Positions 16,634-24,856 of a DNA stretch of 64,000 nt are shown piece after piece. The stretch is from contig NZ_JACHEN010000016.1 in NCBI RefSeq assembly GCF_014205875.1, positions 1-64,000 on the forward strand, in the 5' to 3' direction. The position numbers and the translations under genes are program-made. This DNA is from Anaerosolibacter carboniphilus. GTDB taxonomy: Bacteria; Bacillota; Clostridia; Peptostreptococcales; Thermotaleaceae. Under the pieces are notes generated by a model. It saw only the letters and a program-made list of their open reading frames with translations, made no database searches and had not been told where the DNA came from. Every line of letters starts with the position of its first letter. The stretch's first letter is position 1.

Positions 16634-16760
16634 CCAATCACCTTCATTCGTTCATCATAGATTACCATAATAAGGTAATCTATCTATGCACTTAGTCTAA
16701 TAGATATTCCGAAATATTTCAATTGTTTATTTCAGGACATGGAATCACAAAAACAAAAAT

Positions 16761-16792
16761 AAAATTTTGGAAAATTTACTCATTTTGTGAAA
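16761..16792 (+). promoter_or_regulatory. Possible sigma-H promoter of the SLH gene
   Basis: TTGGAAAAT, then ACTCATTTT, then GTGAAACA resembles the pilD promoter (30139-30166) almost base for base, with one base less in the spacer and TGGA in place of AGGA. A weak match to sigma-H consensus. Confidence 0.35.
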
Positions 16793-16849
16793 CAAAAAGT
16801 AGGATATATACGTCTAAAATATAGGAAGAAGTTTTTTGGGGGTGCTAAG

Positions 16850-18211
16850 ATGCAAATGAAGAGGAATAGGATAATTTTTTTGACTTGCTTTTTGATAACA
16901 TATATTTTATCTGGTTTTGTATACACGGGATATACGACACCTTCAGAATGGGCCCAAGAAAGTATTACGATTCTATCGTTAAATAGCCTGCTGACGGAGA
17001 GCCTAATGGAAAATGAAAAATACCAGGATCCTATTACCAGGGAAGAATTTACCGAACTAGCATTAGGTATTTATATCAAGGCAAAGGGTACTTCTTTGGA
17101 AGAAATTGATGATACCCACCCATTTCTCGATACCTCTAATCCAAACATCGGTAGGGCCTATAATCTCGGTATCATCAGGGGAATCAGTAACCGAAGGTTT
17201 GCACCAAAAAAAGAAATCACTCGTCAGGAAATCGCCACAATTTTGTGGAGACAGATAAATATGATGGGTATTACCACAGAACCGCATAAGACTGCAGATT
17301 TTAGTGATATGTTTAGGGTATCAAAATGGGCAAAAGAGGCTATTTCATTTTGTTGGCAGGAAGGCCTCATGACGGGCATCGGAAACAACCGTATAGCCCC
17401 CAGTGAAAATACAACCAGAGAGCAAGCTATGGTGTTACTTGCAAACGCGGGAAAAAAGTACGGATGGTTAAATCCCTATAAAACCACCAAAGATTTTGAA
17501 ACCTTAGAAAACGGATATCTCATTCCAAATAAAACAGATTTACTGATTCGTATGAATGAAGCTACAAAGCTCCATCTCCAGCTCATAACAGACCCGTATG
17601 GTCCAAAAGAGCACCTTCCTTCTGACATGGAGGAAATATTGGCCACCCTGAGAATAAATAAAATTTCAGAAAACGTGGTGTTGAAGCTAAAACAAAAGAT
17701 TCAAGACAGCTGGCATGAAGCCTACAATGCGCCTGTTTTGGAGAATTCGTATATTATTGATTTAGATGATGGTAGGAGAGTGGAACTACGATGCGATAAA
17801 GGAATAGATATATCCATTTACACGCCTCTCTTTCATGACAATGCTTCTCGGGCCATCAATGCCGCAAAATTTGAACAGCTATCTAACGGGTACTATGTAC
17901 CAAAGGAATCTACCCTTTTTGTACAATCTGATGATGAACGGGGCATACGATTAAACATTCTAACACATAGTAGTGCTACTGGCGTAGATATCCATAATCA
18001 AATTCATCAGATGCTTGATATTTTAAAAATGAATGAGATACCTCAGGAAACTATTATGGAGATAGAGAGAAAGGTATCTTCTAGCTGGAACCATATCGAA
18101 AACAAGCCTGGTAAGATAGAAATAACTTATCGGGAGTTACCTAGTGGTGATCGTCTTGTGTATTCCAGTGATTCCTACATGCAAATAAAGATATTCCATA
18201 TGGATCTATAA
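16850..18211 (+). CDS. S-layer homology (SLH) surface protein with a duplicated C-terminal domain
   Basis: A 453-aa protein from ATG 16850 behind GGGGGTG; the upstream frame to 16787 overlaps a promoter-like sequence. A signal peptide (IIFLTCFLITYILSGFVYT) is followed by two or three SLH repeats (NLGIIRGISNRRFAPKKEIT; EGLMTGIGNNRIAPSENTTR), which bind pyruvylated wall polymer. The C-terminal 220 residues are a tandem duplication of an unrecognised domain of about 110 residues: LENGYLIPNKTDLLI and LSNGYYVPKESTLFV open the copies, and each has a helix ending KQKIQDSWHEAYNAP or ERKVSSSWNHIENKP. It is cargo of the skin-like element. Its location outside the cell wall is inferred from the signal peptide and SLH units. 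Confidence 0.85.
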   Translation: MQMKRNRIIFLTCFLITYILSGFVYTGYTTPSEWAQESITILSLNSLLTESLMENEKYQDPITREEFTELALGIYIKAKGTSLEEIDDTHPFLDTSNPNIGRAYNLGIIRGISNRRFAPKKEITRQEIATILWRQINMMGITTEPHKTADFSDMFRVSKWAKEAISFCWQEGLMTGIGNNRIAPSENTTREQAMVLLANAGKKYGWLNPYKTTKDFETLENGYLIPNKTDLLIRMNEATKLHLQLITDPYGPKEHLPSDMEEILATLRINKISENVVLKLKQKIQDSWHEAYNAPVLENSYIIDLDDGRRVELRCDKGIDISIYTPLFHDNASRAINAAKFEQLSNGYYVPKESTLFVQSDDERGIRLNILTHSSATGVDIHNQIHQMLDILKMNEIPQETIMEIERKVSSSWNHIENKPGKIEITYRELPSGDRLVYSSDSYMQIKIFHMDL

Positions 18212-18253
18212 AATAAATCCTAGGTGCATCAGCGCATCTAGGATTTATTTTTG
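18211..18253 (+). terminator. Terminator of the SLH gene
   Basis: 17-bp stem AAATAAATCCTAGGTGC / GCATCTAGGATTTATTT with one G-T pair and a 6-nt loop, followed by TTGCC. Confidence 0.85.
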
Positions 18254-18257
18254 CCAT

Positions 18258-18288
18258 GAATAGTACAAACCTGTCTCAACATAAGGAT
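18258..18288 (+). promoter_or_regulatory. Candidate sigma-E promoter before the 57-aa gene
   Basis: GAATAGT (18258-18264), 15 bases, then CATAAGGAT (18280-18288) is a fair match to the sigma-E pattern KMATATT - 14/15 - CATACAnT. This is the expected control for a mother-cell excision factor, but short AT-rich matches are common. Confidence 0.3.
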
Positions 18289-18310
18289 GATATTGGGAGG
18301 GGAAGAAGGA

Positions 18311-18484
18311 ATGGAATATGATCAAACATATACAATTGGCAAGAGCATCATCCATATCTCAGGGCCAGAGAACCCGTCGAAAAACCAGATAGAAGCAATA
18401 CTTGATGAATGTCATATCATTGCTAGAGAAATCATCCAGGAGATCGCTGAGAACACCAATGAAAAATGCGATGGACAAGAATAG
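18311..18484 (+). CDS. 57-aa protein, candidate recombination directionality factor
   Basis: ATG 18311 has a strong RBS (GGGAGGGGAAGAAGG) and gives a small acidic protein: an N-terminal strand region (YDQTYTIGKSIIHISGPE) and a long helix (KNQIEAILDECHIIAREIIQ). It lies in the skin-like element, far from the recombinase. In the C. difficile skin element a small protein, CD1234, is the recombination directionality factor that makes the recombinase excise. Size, location and basic layout fit that role, but direct homology cannot be judged here. Many serine-integrase elements carry a small ORF of this strand-then-helix form. The 188 bp after it show no gene. Confidence 0.55.
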   Translation: MEYDQTYTIGKSIIHISGPENPSKNQIEAILDECHIIAREIIQEIAENTNEKCDGQE

Positions 18485-18672
18485 AATATAAGGGACAGAC
18501 ATGCTTGTTCAGGAAAAGAAAGAAATACTCTATCAAAACATATTTCCAGCAAAAGGCAAAATAATAATAAACTGATAGAATTAGAAACACGGATTAGAAT
18601 TTACAAGGAATTTGAAATGGTGTATGATTAAACCCTAAAGCAATTTAACCCCGTTCATTTAGGAGGACGTTC

Positions 18673-19488
18673 ATGAAAAAATATCTAAAAATGGTTGGAA
18701 ATATATTGCTATATACGCTAATCTATTTTTTTCTACAACTAGCTACAGGACTAATCATGGGAATTGGTTATACCATGAAGTATATCGGAACCCTTACAGA
18801 GATGGAGGTTCAAGACAAGCTTAGTCAGGATATTTATATTGGCATCGCCTTTGCAGCCATATGTGCCACAACTATCTATATACTGCTTCTAAGGAAAAAA
18901 GAGGAAACCTTTCTCCAAAAGTGTAGATTTCAAAAAGAAGGTCTTGAAAAATCATTATATGTCCTTTTAACATCGATTGGATTATCTGCCGTATCCAGCA
19001 GCTTTGTGCTTCTGAGCTATGAAAAGTTTGAAAGCTATGAGGAAGTATCACAAAATATAAACGATGGTTTAAGTACTTTTATTGGGATGATGTGTATCAT
19101 CATTTTAATTCCTATCTTTGAAGAGATATTATTTAGAGGCTTAGTGATGAGCGAGCTTAAAAAACAAATACCCGTATCTTTGTCCATCATCATTCAGGCA
19201 GTTATTTTCGCCATCTATCATGGCAACCCATTGCAAGGGATCTATACCTTTGTTCTGGGAATCGCTTTAGGTGCTATTTATCAGTGGTCTAATAATCTTT
19301 GGCTGCCGATTTTACTCCATGTGACATACAATCTTCTAGGAACCCTCATATTTCCAGTGCTTTTATACTACACAGAACCCTATGCCTGGGCCTATATGAT
19401 TGGAGGGCTCATCCTTTTGATTCTGTCCATGACTTTTTTATACAAAAAAAGAAAGCTTTCGCTACCCATTGAAGTTCCTATAGAATAA
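18673..19488 (+). CDS. CPBP family intramembrane metalloprotease (CAAX protease-like)
   Basis: A 271-aa protein with about seven to eight hydrophobic segments and the three CPBP/Abi motifs: FEEILFRG (EExxxR), IYHGN with the second-motif histidine, and LLHVTYN (HxxxN). The family includes Rce1-like CAAX processing enzymes and bacterial proteins used in bacteriocin self-immunity and signal-peptide processing. ATG 18673 has TAGGAGGACG upstream. It is the last gene of the skin-like element, next to the right att core. Whether it serves the element or the cell is not known. Confidence 0.85.
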   Translation: MKKYLKMVGNILLYTLIYFFLQLATGLIMGIGYTMKYIGTLTEMEVQDKLSQDIYIGIAFAAICATTIYILLLRKKEETFLQKCRFQKEGLEKSLYVLLTSIGLSAVSSSFVLLSYEKFESYEEVSQNINDGLSTFIGMMCIIILIPIFEEILFRGLVMSELKKQIPVSLSIIIQAVIFAIYHGNPLQGIYTFVLGIALGAIYQWSNNLWLPILLHVTYNLLGTLIFPVLLYYTEPYAWAYMIGGLILLILSMTFLYKKRKLSLPIEVPIE

Positions 19489-19570
19489 AAAATGTCTTTA
19501 TAAGGCTGACTAAGGCGTAAAATGTTGAAATTTCACTATTTCCAAGGAAATATCCGTTGATAAACTGCTA

Positions 19571-19581
19571 AAGGTAATGAA
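19571..19581. repeat. Right att core of the skin-like element
   Basis: AAGGTAATGAA, matching the left core at 12492-12502 in 10 of 11 bases. Confidence 0.85.
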
Positions 19582-19887
19582 ATATCACTCATTGATATCC
19601 TAGGCACTGAAGCTGATGAAGTCTTGGATGAGGTGGAATTAAAGATTCAGGTGAAAAAGTTATATCAAAAAATGGCAAAAATCTTAAAGAATAGAGAACG
19701 AACAGTTTTAGAGTTGAGATATGGTTTAGCCAATGGTGGCAGCAAAACCCAGAGAGAAATCGCTAAGCTTTTGGGTATATCTCGCTCCTATGTATCCAGA
19801 ATCGAGAAGAGAGCCATCAAAAAGCTTAGCAAAGCATTTAATGCCAATGTAAAGATCGATATTGATGACGAAGACGATGAAGAATAA
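19573..19887 (+). pseudogene. sigK: sigK 3' part (sigma-K C-terminal half), separated by the element
   Basis: From 19573 the frame reads GNEISLIDILGTEADEVLDE and continues through sigma-K region 3-4: RNRERTVLELRYG-type sequence (KNRERTVLELRYGLANGGSK), then the region 4.2 helix-turn-helix TQREIAKLLGISRSYVSRIE and KRAIKKLSKAF. This is the DNA-binding half that recognises the -35 box. There is no start codon or RBS here; expression needs element excision. An acidic tail (DIDDEDDEE) closes it. Joined to the left fragment it yields about 141 residues, against about 230 for full sigma-K. Not a true pseudogene if excision and a complete 5' part exist. Confidence 0.9.
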
Positions 19888-20027
19888 ATACAAAAATGAT
19901 TATGGGGTAGTATGGTAAAAACTTTTTGATTGTCTCTACCACTTTTCGGATATATAATGCATAAATGAAAGTTCTTCTTTTTACAGATAATAATACAAAT
20001 ACCAAATATATTTCGGGAGTGGAAAAC

Positions 20028-20519
20028 ATGCTAGAGAGATTAAAACCTAAGCTATATGTGGATTCGATTTTCTATCTAGATCTAGAGCAGTTGAAAAAAT
20101 TAAATGTCAAAGGCTTCATCATAGACATAGACAATACCCTAGTGGAATGGGAAGAAAAAACCGCCAGCGAGCGCGTAAAAACCTGGCTGAGAAATCTCGA
20201 AATAGAAGGATTTAAGGTCTGCTTGGTATCAAATAACACAGAGGACAGGGTGGTAAAGTTTAACGAGGAACTAAAACTGCCAGCCATCCATCGAGCTGTC
20301 AAACCTAGAGTCAGTGCTTTTAACAAAGCAATGGAGCTCATGGGTACCACACCAGAGACCACGGCTGTCATTGGAGATCAATTGTTCACAGATGTTTTAG
20401 GTGGCAATCGCCTGGACTTGTTTACCATTCTGGTCATCCCTTTGGGCAATCAGGAGCTTACATGGACAAAGTTTGTCAGAAAAATTGAAAAGGTTGTATT
20501 AAAAAGAGTACTACATTAA
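20028..20519 (+). CDS. yqeG: YqeG family HAD-type phosphatase
   Basis: A 163-aa HAD-superfamily protein of the YqeG (IIIA) type: motif I DIDNTLV with nucleophile Asp and DxD, motif II CLVSNNTE, a lysine in the third motif (RAVKPR), and motif IV GDQLFTDVLGGN. Family members are phosphatases related to phosphatidylglycerophosphatase. ATG 20028 is behind CGGGAGTGG; the longer frame from 19965 lacks an RBS. It follows sigK by 140 bp and ends at a terminator before the pilus locus. Confidence 0.85.
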   Translation: MLERLKPKLYVDSIFYLDLEQLKKLNVKGFIIDIDNTLVEWEEKTASERVKTWLRNLEIEGFKVCLVSNNTEDRVVKFNEELKLPAIHRAVKPRVSAFNKAMELMGTTPETTAVIGDQLFTDVLGGNRLDLFTILVIPLGNQELTWTKFVRKIEKVVLKRVLH

Positions 20520-20549
20520 GACGTGCTAAATGCTAGCACGTCTTTCCTT
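20518..20549 (+). terminator. Terminator after yqeG
   Basis: 11-bp stem AAGACGTGCTA / TAGCACGTCTT overlapping the stop codon, followed by TCCTT. Confidence 0.75.
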
Positions 20550-20609
20550 ATATAAGGCATAATACCTATATAAAATGTATGGGATCAATAAAATATCTGG
20601 TATTTATTC

Positions 20610-20649
20610 TTCGACAAAAAGCAGGACTTTTGGACTATTTTGTAGAATA
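20610..20649 (+). promoter_or_regulatory. Sigma-H promoter and Spo0A box before pilB
   Basis: GCAGGACTT (20621-20629), 12 bases, then GTAGAATA (20642-20649) matches the sigma-H consensus RnAGGAwWW-N11/12-RnnGAAWW at all but one position. Just upstream TTCGACAAA (20610-20618) is the reverse complement of TTTGTCGAA, a perfect Spo0A box. This is 115 bp before the first pilus gene. Confidence 0.6.
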
Positions 20650-20763
20650 GTTTATTCAAATATAATAAAAATTTATGGTTGTTTAGCATGACTATTATGG
20701 GGTCAGAAGATCAAAATTTAAATTTGTATCACACGAATTCATAGCTTTGGAAGAGGGATCGCA

Positions 20764-22443
20764 ATGAGTGAAAAAATTAAGAGGTTGGGTGACTTATTAA
20801 TAGATGCAGGACTTATATCCAAAGCCCAGTTGGATAAAGTTCTACAACTTCAGAAAATAACTGGAAAGAAATTAGGAGAGTTGTTAATTGATGAAGGTAT
20901 TGTAGAAGAAAAGCAAATCATCGAGGTCCTTGAATTTCAGTTAGGAATTCCTCATTTAGATTTGTCAAAATATTTTATTGCTCCGGAAATACCGAGACTT
21001 ATTAGCGAACGTCTTGCCCGAAGACATACGTTAATTCCTATTAAGAAGGATCGAGACAAACTGATTGTTGCCATGGCTGACCCTCTAAATATATTTGCCA
21101 TCGATGATGTGAAAATTGCAACAGGGTTGATTGTTAGTCCTGCTATTTCTACAAAACAAAATATTCTATATGCCATTGAACGATATTATGGAAAAGAAAC
21201 AGCTGAGAAAGCTGTAGAAGATTTTAGAAAAGAAAATGAAATTGAGACGATTGAAGAATTTGAAAATCAAACCCTAGATGATGTGAACAACGCGCCCATG
21301 GTTAGATTGGTAAACTCCCTCATTAAGCAAGCTGTGCAGTTGAAGGCCAGTGATATTCACATTGAACCTTCTGATAAGACGATGCGTATTCGGTTTCGAA
21401 TAGATGGGGAGCTTCAAGAGATAATGAACATTGCAAAATCAGCTCATTTACCTACCGTGTCTAGAATAAAGATTATCGGAAAGATGGATATCGCCGAGAA
21501 GAGAATCCCTCAAGATGGTCGTGTAGAGATGGTTGTTGATGGCCGAGATATCGATATGCGTATATCTATATTACCTACAGTTTATGGTGAGAAGGTCGTA
21601 ATTCGTTTGCTAGACCGAAGCAATTCTATCTTTTCGATGGGTGAGCTTGGTTTTTCTGAGAACAATCTTAAAATTTTCGAAAGAATTATTAAGAATCCTT
21701 ATGGCATTATCCTTGTAACAGGACCTACTGGTAGTGGAAAGACCACCACTTTGTATGCAGCACTGCGGGAATTGAATCAGATCAGCCGAAATATCATTAC
21801 CATTGAGGACCCAGTAGAATACCGTTTAGAAGGTATTAGCCAAGTACAAGTAAATAATAAAGCCGGCATGACTTTTGCCAGTGGATTGAGATCCATTCTA
21901 AGACAAGATCCGGATATTATTATGGTTGGAGAAATCCGTGATGCTGAAACGGCTCAGATTGCTGTTCGAGCAGCAATCACAGGACACTTGGTATTAAGTA
22001 CCATGCATACAAACGATACGGCTTCCACGGTAACCCGTTTGGTCGATATGGGTATCGAGCCTTATCTGGTTTCTTCTGCCATCGTAGGCATCGTGGCCCA
22101 GCGCCTCATAAAACGAATTTGTCCAAGCTGTAAGACTTCCTATGATGCAGGTCCATTTGAGAAGAGCACCCTGGGCATAAATCAAGAACTGCGTTTATAT
22201 AAGGGAAAAGGATGTAATGCATGTAACTATACAGGCTACAAAGGCAGACAAGCTGTCCATGAGGTGATGGGGGTAAATGAAAACATACGAATTCTGATTG
22301 ATGAGAAATCTAGTCTTGATAAAATAAGGAAGGCAAGTTATGAGCAAGGAATGACATCATTGCGTGAGAGCTGCAAACAATTGGTTCTTGATGGTAAAAC
22401 AACATTTGATGAGTTGATTCGCGTTGCTTATAGCTTGGATTAG
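20764..22443 (+). CDS. pilB: Type IV pilus assembly ATPase PilB with MshEN domain
   Basis: A 559-aa cytoplasmic hexameric ATPase that powers pilus extension. The N-terminal 140 residues hold the two-part MshEN pattern (KRLGDLLIDAGLISKAQL, then KLGELLIDEGIVEEKQI and FQLGIPHLDL), which in related proteins binds cyclic di-GMP. The motor domain has Walker A GPTGSGKT (residues 320-327), an Asp box, Walker B DPDIIMVGEIRD (about 382-393), and the His box near LVLSTMHTND. Four cysteines (C453, C456, C484, C487) form the zinc site. Length is normal. It heads the pilus operon; pilT starts 10 bp downstream. Confidence 0.95.
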   Translation: MSEKIKRLGDLLIDAGLISKAQLDKVLQLQKITGKKLGELLIDEGIVEEKQIIEVLEFQLGIPHLDLSKYFIAPEIPRLISERLARRHTLIPIKKDRDKLIVAMADPLNIFAIDDVKIATGLIVSPAISTKQNILYAIERYYGKETAEKAVEDFRKENEIETIEEFENQTLDDVNNAPMVRLVNSLIKQAVQLKASDIHIEPSDKTMRIRFRIDGELQEIMNIAKSAHLPTVSRIKIIGKMDIAEKRIPQDGRVEMVVDGRDIDMRISILPTVYGEKVVIRLLDRSNSIFSMGELGFSENNLKIFERIIKNPYGIILVTGPTGSGKTTTLYAALRELNQISRNIITIEDPVEYRLEGISQVQVNNKAGMTFASGLRSILRQDPDIIMVGEIRDAETAQIAVRAAITGHLVLSTMHTNDTASTVTRLVDMGIEPYLVSSAIVGIVAQRLIKRICPSCKTSYDAGPFEKSTLGINQELRLYKGKGCNACNYTGYKGRQAVHEVMGVNENIRILIDEKSSLDKIRKASYEQGMTSLRESCKQLVLDGKTTFDELIRVAYSLD

Positions 22444-22453
22444 GTGAGTTACA

Positions 22454-23509
22454 ATGAATATAAATAGTTTATTATTAACTACCATTGAGCGAAAGGCTTC
22501 AGATTTGCACATCACTGTAGCAGTTCCTCCAATGATCAGAATAAATGGTAATCTTGAAGCAATAAACGAGGCACCTCTAACACCCAGTGATACGGAGGCA
22601 CTCGTAAAGGAAATATTAACAGAAGCTCAATTCGATCAATTAAACAACCAAGGGGAATTAGATATGTCCTTTTCCCAACATGGATTGGGCCGATTCAGAG
22701 TAAATTTATTTAAACAAAGAGGAACCTACAGCATGGTCCTTCGTACCGTCCCATTAAAGGTACCTACCATCGATGAACTAAAGTTGCCTCCAGTCGTCAA
22801 AGAATTATCTCGAAAGCAAAGGGGGCTCATATTGGTAACAGGGCCCACAGGCAGTGGTAAGTCTACTACGTTGGCTGCCATGATTGATTCCATTAATCGA
22901 GAGCGACAATGTCATGTATTAACGCTAGAAGACCCTATAGAGTATTTGCATAAGCATCAGAAAAGTATTGTGAATCAAAGGGAAATTGGCAACGATTCAT
23001 ATAGCTTTGTCAATGCATTAAGAGCTGCATTACGCCAGGATCCTGATGTAATATTGGTGGGTGAAATGCGGGACTTGGAAACCATTAGTATTGCCATCAC
23101 CGCTGCGGAAACTGGCCACTTGGTATTGTCAACACTACACACCTTGGGAGCTGTTAAAACTATTGATCGTATCATCGATGTTTTTCCACCCCATCAACAG
23201 CAGCAGGTGAGGGTACAATTATCTTCCATACTGGAGGGGGTAATCTCTCAACAGCTTCTGCCACGAGTGGATGGTAACGGCCGGGTTGGTGCCTTTGAAG
23301 TGATGACAGCCACTTCTGCAATAAAAAACTTGATCCGTGAAGGGAAAACCCATCAGATTCAGACTTCTATTCAGACAGGTATCAAATTCGGTATGCAGAC
23401 CATGGATGGAGCGCTGATAGACCTGTACAGAAGTGGTATGATATCCCAAGAAATTCTATTAACACAGAGCTATGATCAAGAAGTAATAAAGCGTCAGTTG
23501 GGCTTCTAA
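22454..23509 (+). CDS. pilT: Type IV pilus retraction ATPase PilT
   Basis: A 351-aa retraction motor. Walker A is GPTGSGKS (from residue 130), Walker B region DPDVILVGEMRD, His box TGHLVLSTLHT and the C-terminal AIRNLIRE-type motif appears as AIKNLIREGK, required for retraction in PilT. The N-terminus lacks a MshEN domain. ATG 22454 follows TTAGGTGAG. With PilB it gives extension and retraction, so twitching motility or DNA uptake is possible (inference). It lies between pilB and pilC. Confidence 0.95.
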   Translation: MNINSLLLTTIERKASDLHITVAVPPMIRINGNLEAINEAPLTPSDTEALVKEILTEAQFDQLNNQGELDMSFSQHGLGRFRVNLFKQRGTYSMVLRTVPLKVPTIDELKLPPVVKELSRKQRGLILVTGPTGSGKSTTLAAMIDSINRERQCHVLTLEDPIEYLHKHQKSIVNQREIGNDSYSFVNALRAALRQDPDVILVGEMRDLETISIAITAAETGHLVLSTLHTLGAVKTIDRIIDVFPPHQQQQVRVQLSSILEGVISQQLLPRVDGNGRVGAFEVMTATSAIKNLIREGKTHQIQTSIQTGIKFGMQTMDGALIDLYRSGMISQEILLTQSYDQEVIKRQLGF

Positions 23510-23538
23510 GAAGAAGGAACGAATAAAGAGGTGAATCT

Positions 23539-24750
23539 ATGCCTGTGTTTTATTATAAAGCGTTAACCATCCAAGGACAAAGCGTAGAAGGATCTTATAC
23601 AGCCAGTTCTAAGGATGAAATTATCGCAATGCTTCATCAAAATATGTACTATCCGGTAAAGATCGTGGAGAAAGGGGAAGAGGTAAGAGAATTAAAGTTC
23701 TCCCTTTTCAATAGATTAAAACTATCAGACCTTTCCATATTTTGCCGGCAGTTTTATACCATGCTCAATGCAGGAGTACCCATCATCAGTTGCCTTGGGG
23801 TATTATGTGTCCAAACACGGAACAAGCATTTGAAAGAAGTACTTGAATCAGCGCATAGTGAAATACAGAGAGGATCTACTTTTTCAGATGCTCTAAGACA
23901 TCACAAAAGAACAATTCCCGAGCTGCTGATCAATATGGTGGAAGCAGGAGAAATCAGTGGAAATCTAGATATAATTATGGAACGTATGGCGGTCCATTAT
24001 GAAAAGGAAAACAAAATTACCACAAAAATTAGAAATGCTATGATATACCCATCTATCCTCATGGGGGTTTCCATCTTGGTGATCATCTTTTTATTAACCT
24101 TTGTTATGCCGACCTTCATTGGTATGTTTCAAGATTCAGGTGTTGAACTGCCAGGGCCGACGAAGATACTGCTTTCCATCAGTGGAAACCTAAGCCGTTA
24201 TTGGTATATTCATATGACGTCACTCGTCGTTCTTTTTGCTGGAATCAGCCAAGCCATCCACGCTGAAAAAGGAAGGCTCTTTTTGGATCGATTAAAGCTT
24301 AAAATACCAGTCGTCAGCGGTATGATTCAAAAGGTAATTACCACACGCTTTTGTAGAACATTGTCAACCTTGTTGTCCAGTGGTATTCCTTTGATTCAAG
24401 CCCTAGAGAGCGTTGGGCGCGTCGTCGGAAATAAGGTAGTGGCAGATGGCATAAAAAGTTCTATTGATGAAATCATGAAGGGAGCTACCTTGGCAGCGAC
24501 CATGAAACGAATCGAGTTTTTTCCGCCCATGGTCATCTCCATGATTCAAATAGGAGAAGAATCGGGTGCATTGGATGCAATTTTGGAGAAAACAGCTAAC
24601 TTCTATGATGAAGAAACCGAGAGTGCCCTTCAAAAAATGATTGCTTTGTTGGAGCCATTGATGATTGTCATCATGGCTGTTGTGATTGGATTTATCGTCA
24701 TTGCAATGATTTTACCTATGTTTGACATGCTAAACACAGTGGGCGTCTAA
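23539..24750 (+). CDS. pilC: Type IV pilus inner-membrane platform protein PilC (GspF family)
   Basis: A 403-aa GspF-type platform protein with two repeated T2SF domains (about residues 70-190 and 270-395), each with a cytoplasmic helical bundle, and three membrane segments (ILMGVSILVIIFLLTFVMPT, a shorter segment near 220, and MIVIMAVVIGFIVIAMILPM). Conserved FCRQFYTMLNAGVPI and CRTLSTLLSSGIPLI mark both copies. It anchors the PilB and PilT motors to the membrane. ATG 23539 is preceded by AAAGAGGTGAA. It is followed by the first pilin gene. Confidence 0.95.
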   Translation: MPVFYYKALTIQGQSVEGSYTASSKDEIIAMLHQNMYYPVKIVEKGEEVRELKFSLFNRLKLSDLSIFCRQFYTMLNAGVPIISCLGVLCVQTRNKHLKEVLESAHSEIQRGSTFSDALRHHKRTIPELLINMVEAGEISGNLDIIMERMAVHYEKENKITTKIRNAMIYPSILMGVSILVIIFLLTFVMPTFIGMFQDSGVELPGPTKILLSISGNLSRYWYIHMTSLVVLFAGISQAIHAEKGRLFLDRLKLKIPVVSGMIQKVITTRFCRTLSTLLSSGIPLIQALESVGRVVGNKVVADGIKSSIDEIMKGATLAATMKRIEFFPPMVISMIQIGEESGALDAILEKTANFYDEETESALQKMIALLEPLMIVIMAVVIGFIVIAMILPMFDMLNTVGV

Positions 24751-24856
24751 TAGGTAAAATTGTTTATATATGAAATCTGAGTATTGTCGGGGGGATGCAC
24801 AGAAATTTTTTAGACTTTTTAATGTAAACATATTTATGAACAAGGGGGAAATGAAA

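Larger units (their letters stand above)
12492..19581. mobile_element. Skin-like (sigma-K intervening) element, 7079 bp
   Basis: The DNA between the two att cores splits sigK at a glycine-asparagine-glutamate position inside the linker between regions 2 and 4. The layout is that of the skin elements of Bacillus subtilis and Clostridioides difficile: a large serine recombinase lies at the left end and is transcribed toward the 5' sigK part. Element genes are the recombinase, a metallophosphoesterase, a CapA-like lipoprotein, an SLH protein, a 57-aa protein and a CPBP protease; no phage structural genes are present, so it is short and prophage-like only in its integrase. In known cases excision occurs in the mother cell only, under sigma-E control. 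Whether it still excises here is unknown because the 5' sigK part is truncated. Confidence 0.85.

Noticed and set aside
19965-20027. Upstream extension of yqeG
   Set aside because: No RBS before 19965 and the extra 21 residues do not belong to the HAD fold; ATG 20028 has a good RBS.
20545-20763. Cyclic di-GMP riboswitch before the pilus operon
   Set aside because: Looked for because clostridial pilus genes can have one; no GEMM core sequence or P1 pairing with a terminator was seen.
24751-24856. Riboswitch in the leader of the first pilin gene
   Set aside because: Too short and without a recognisable core; only a G-run and a strong RBS.
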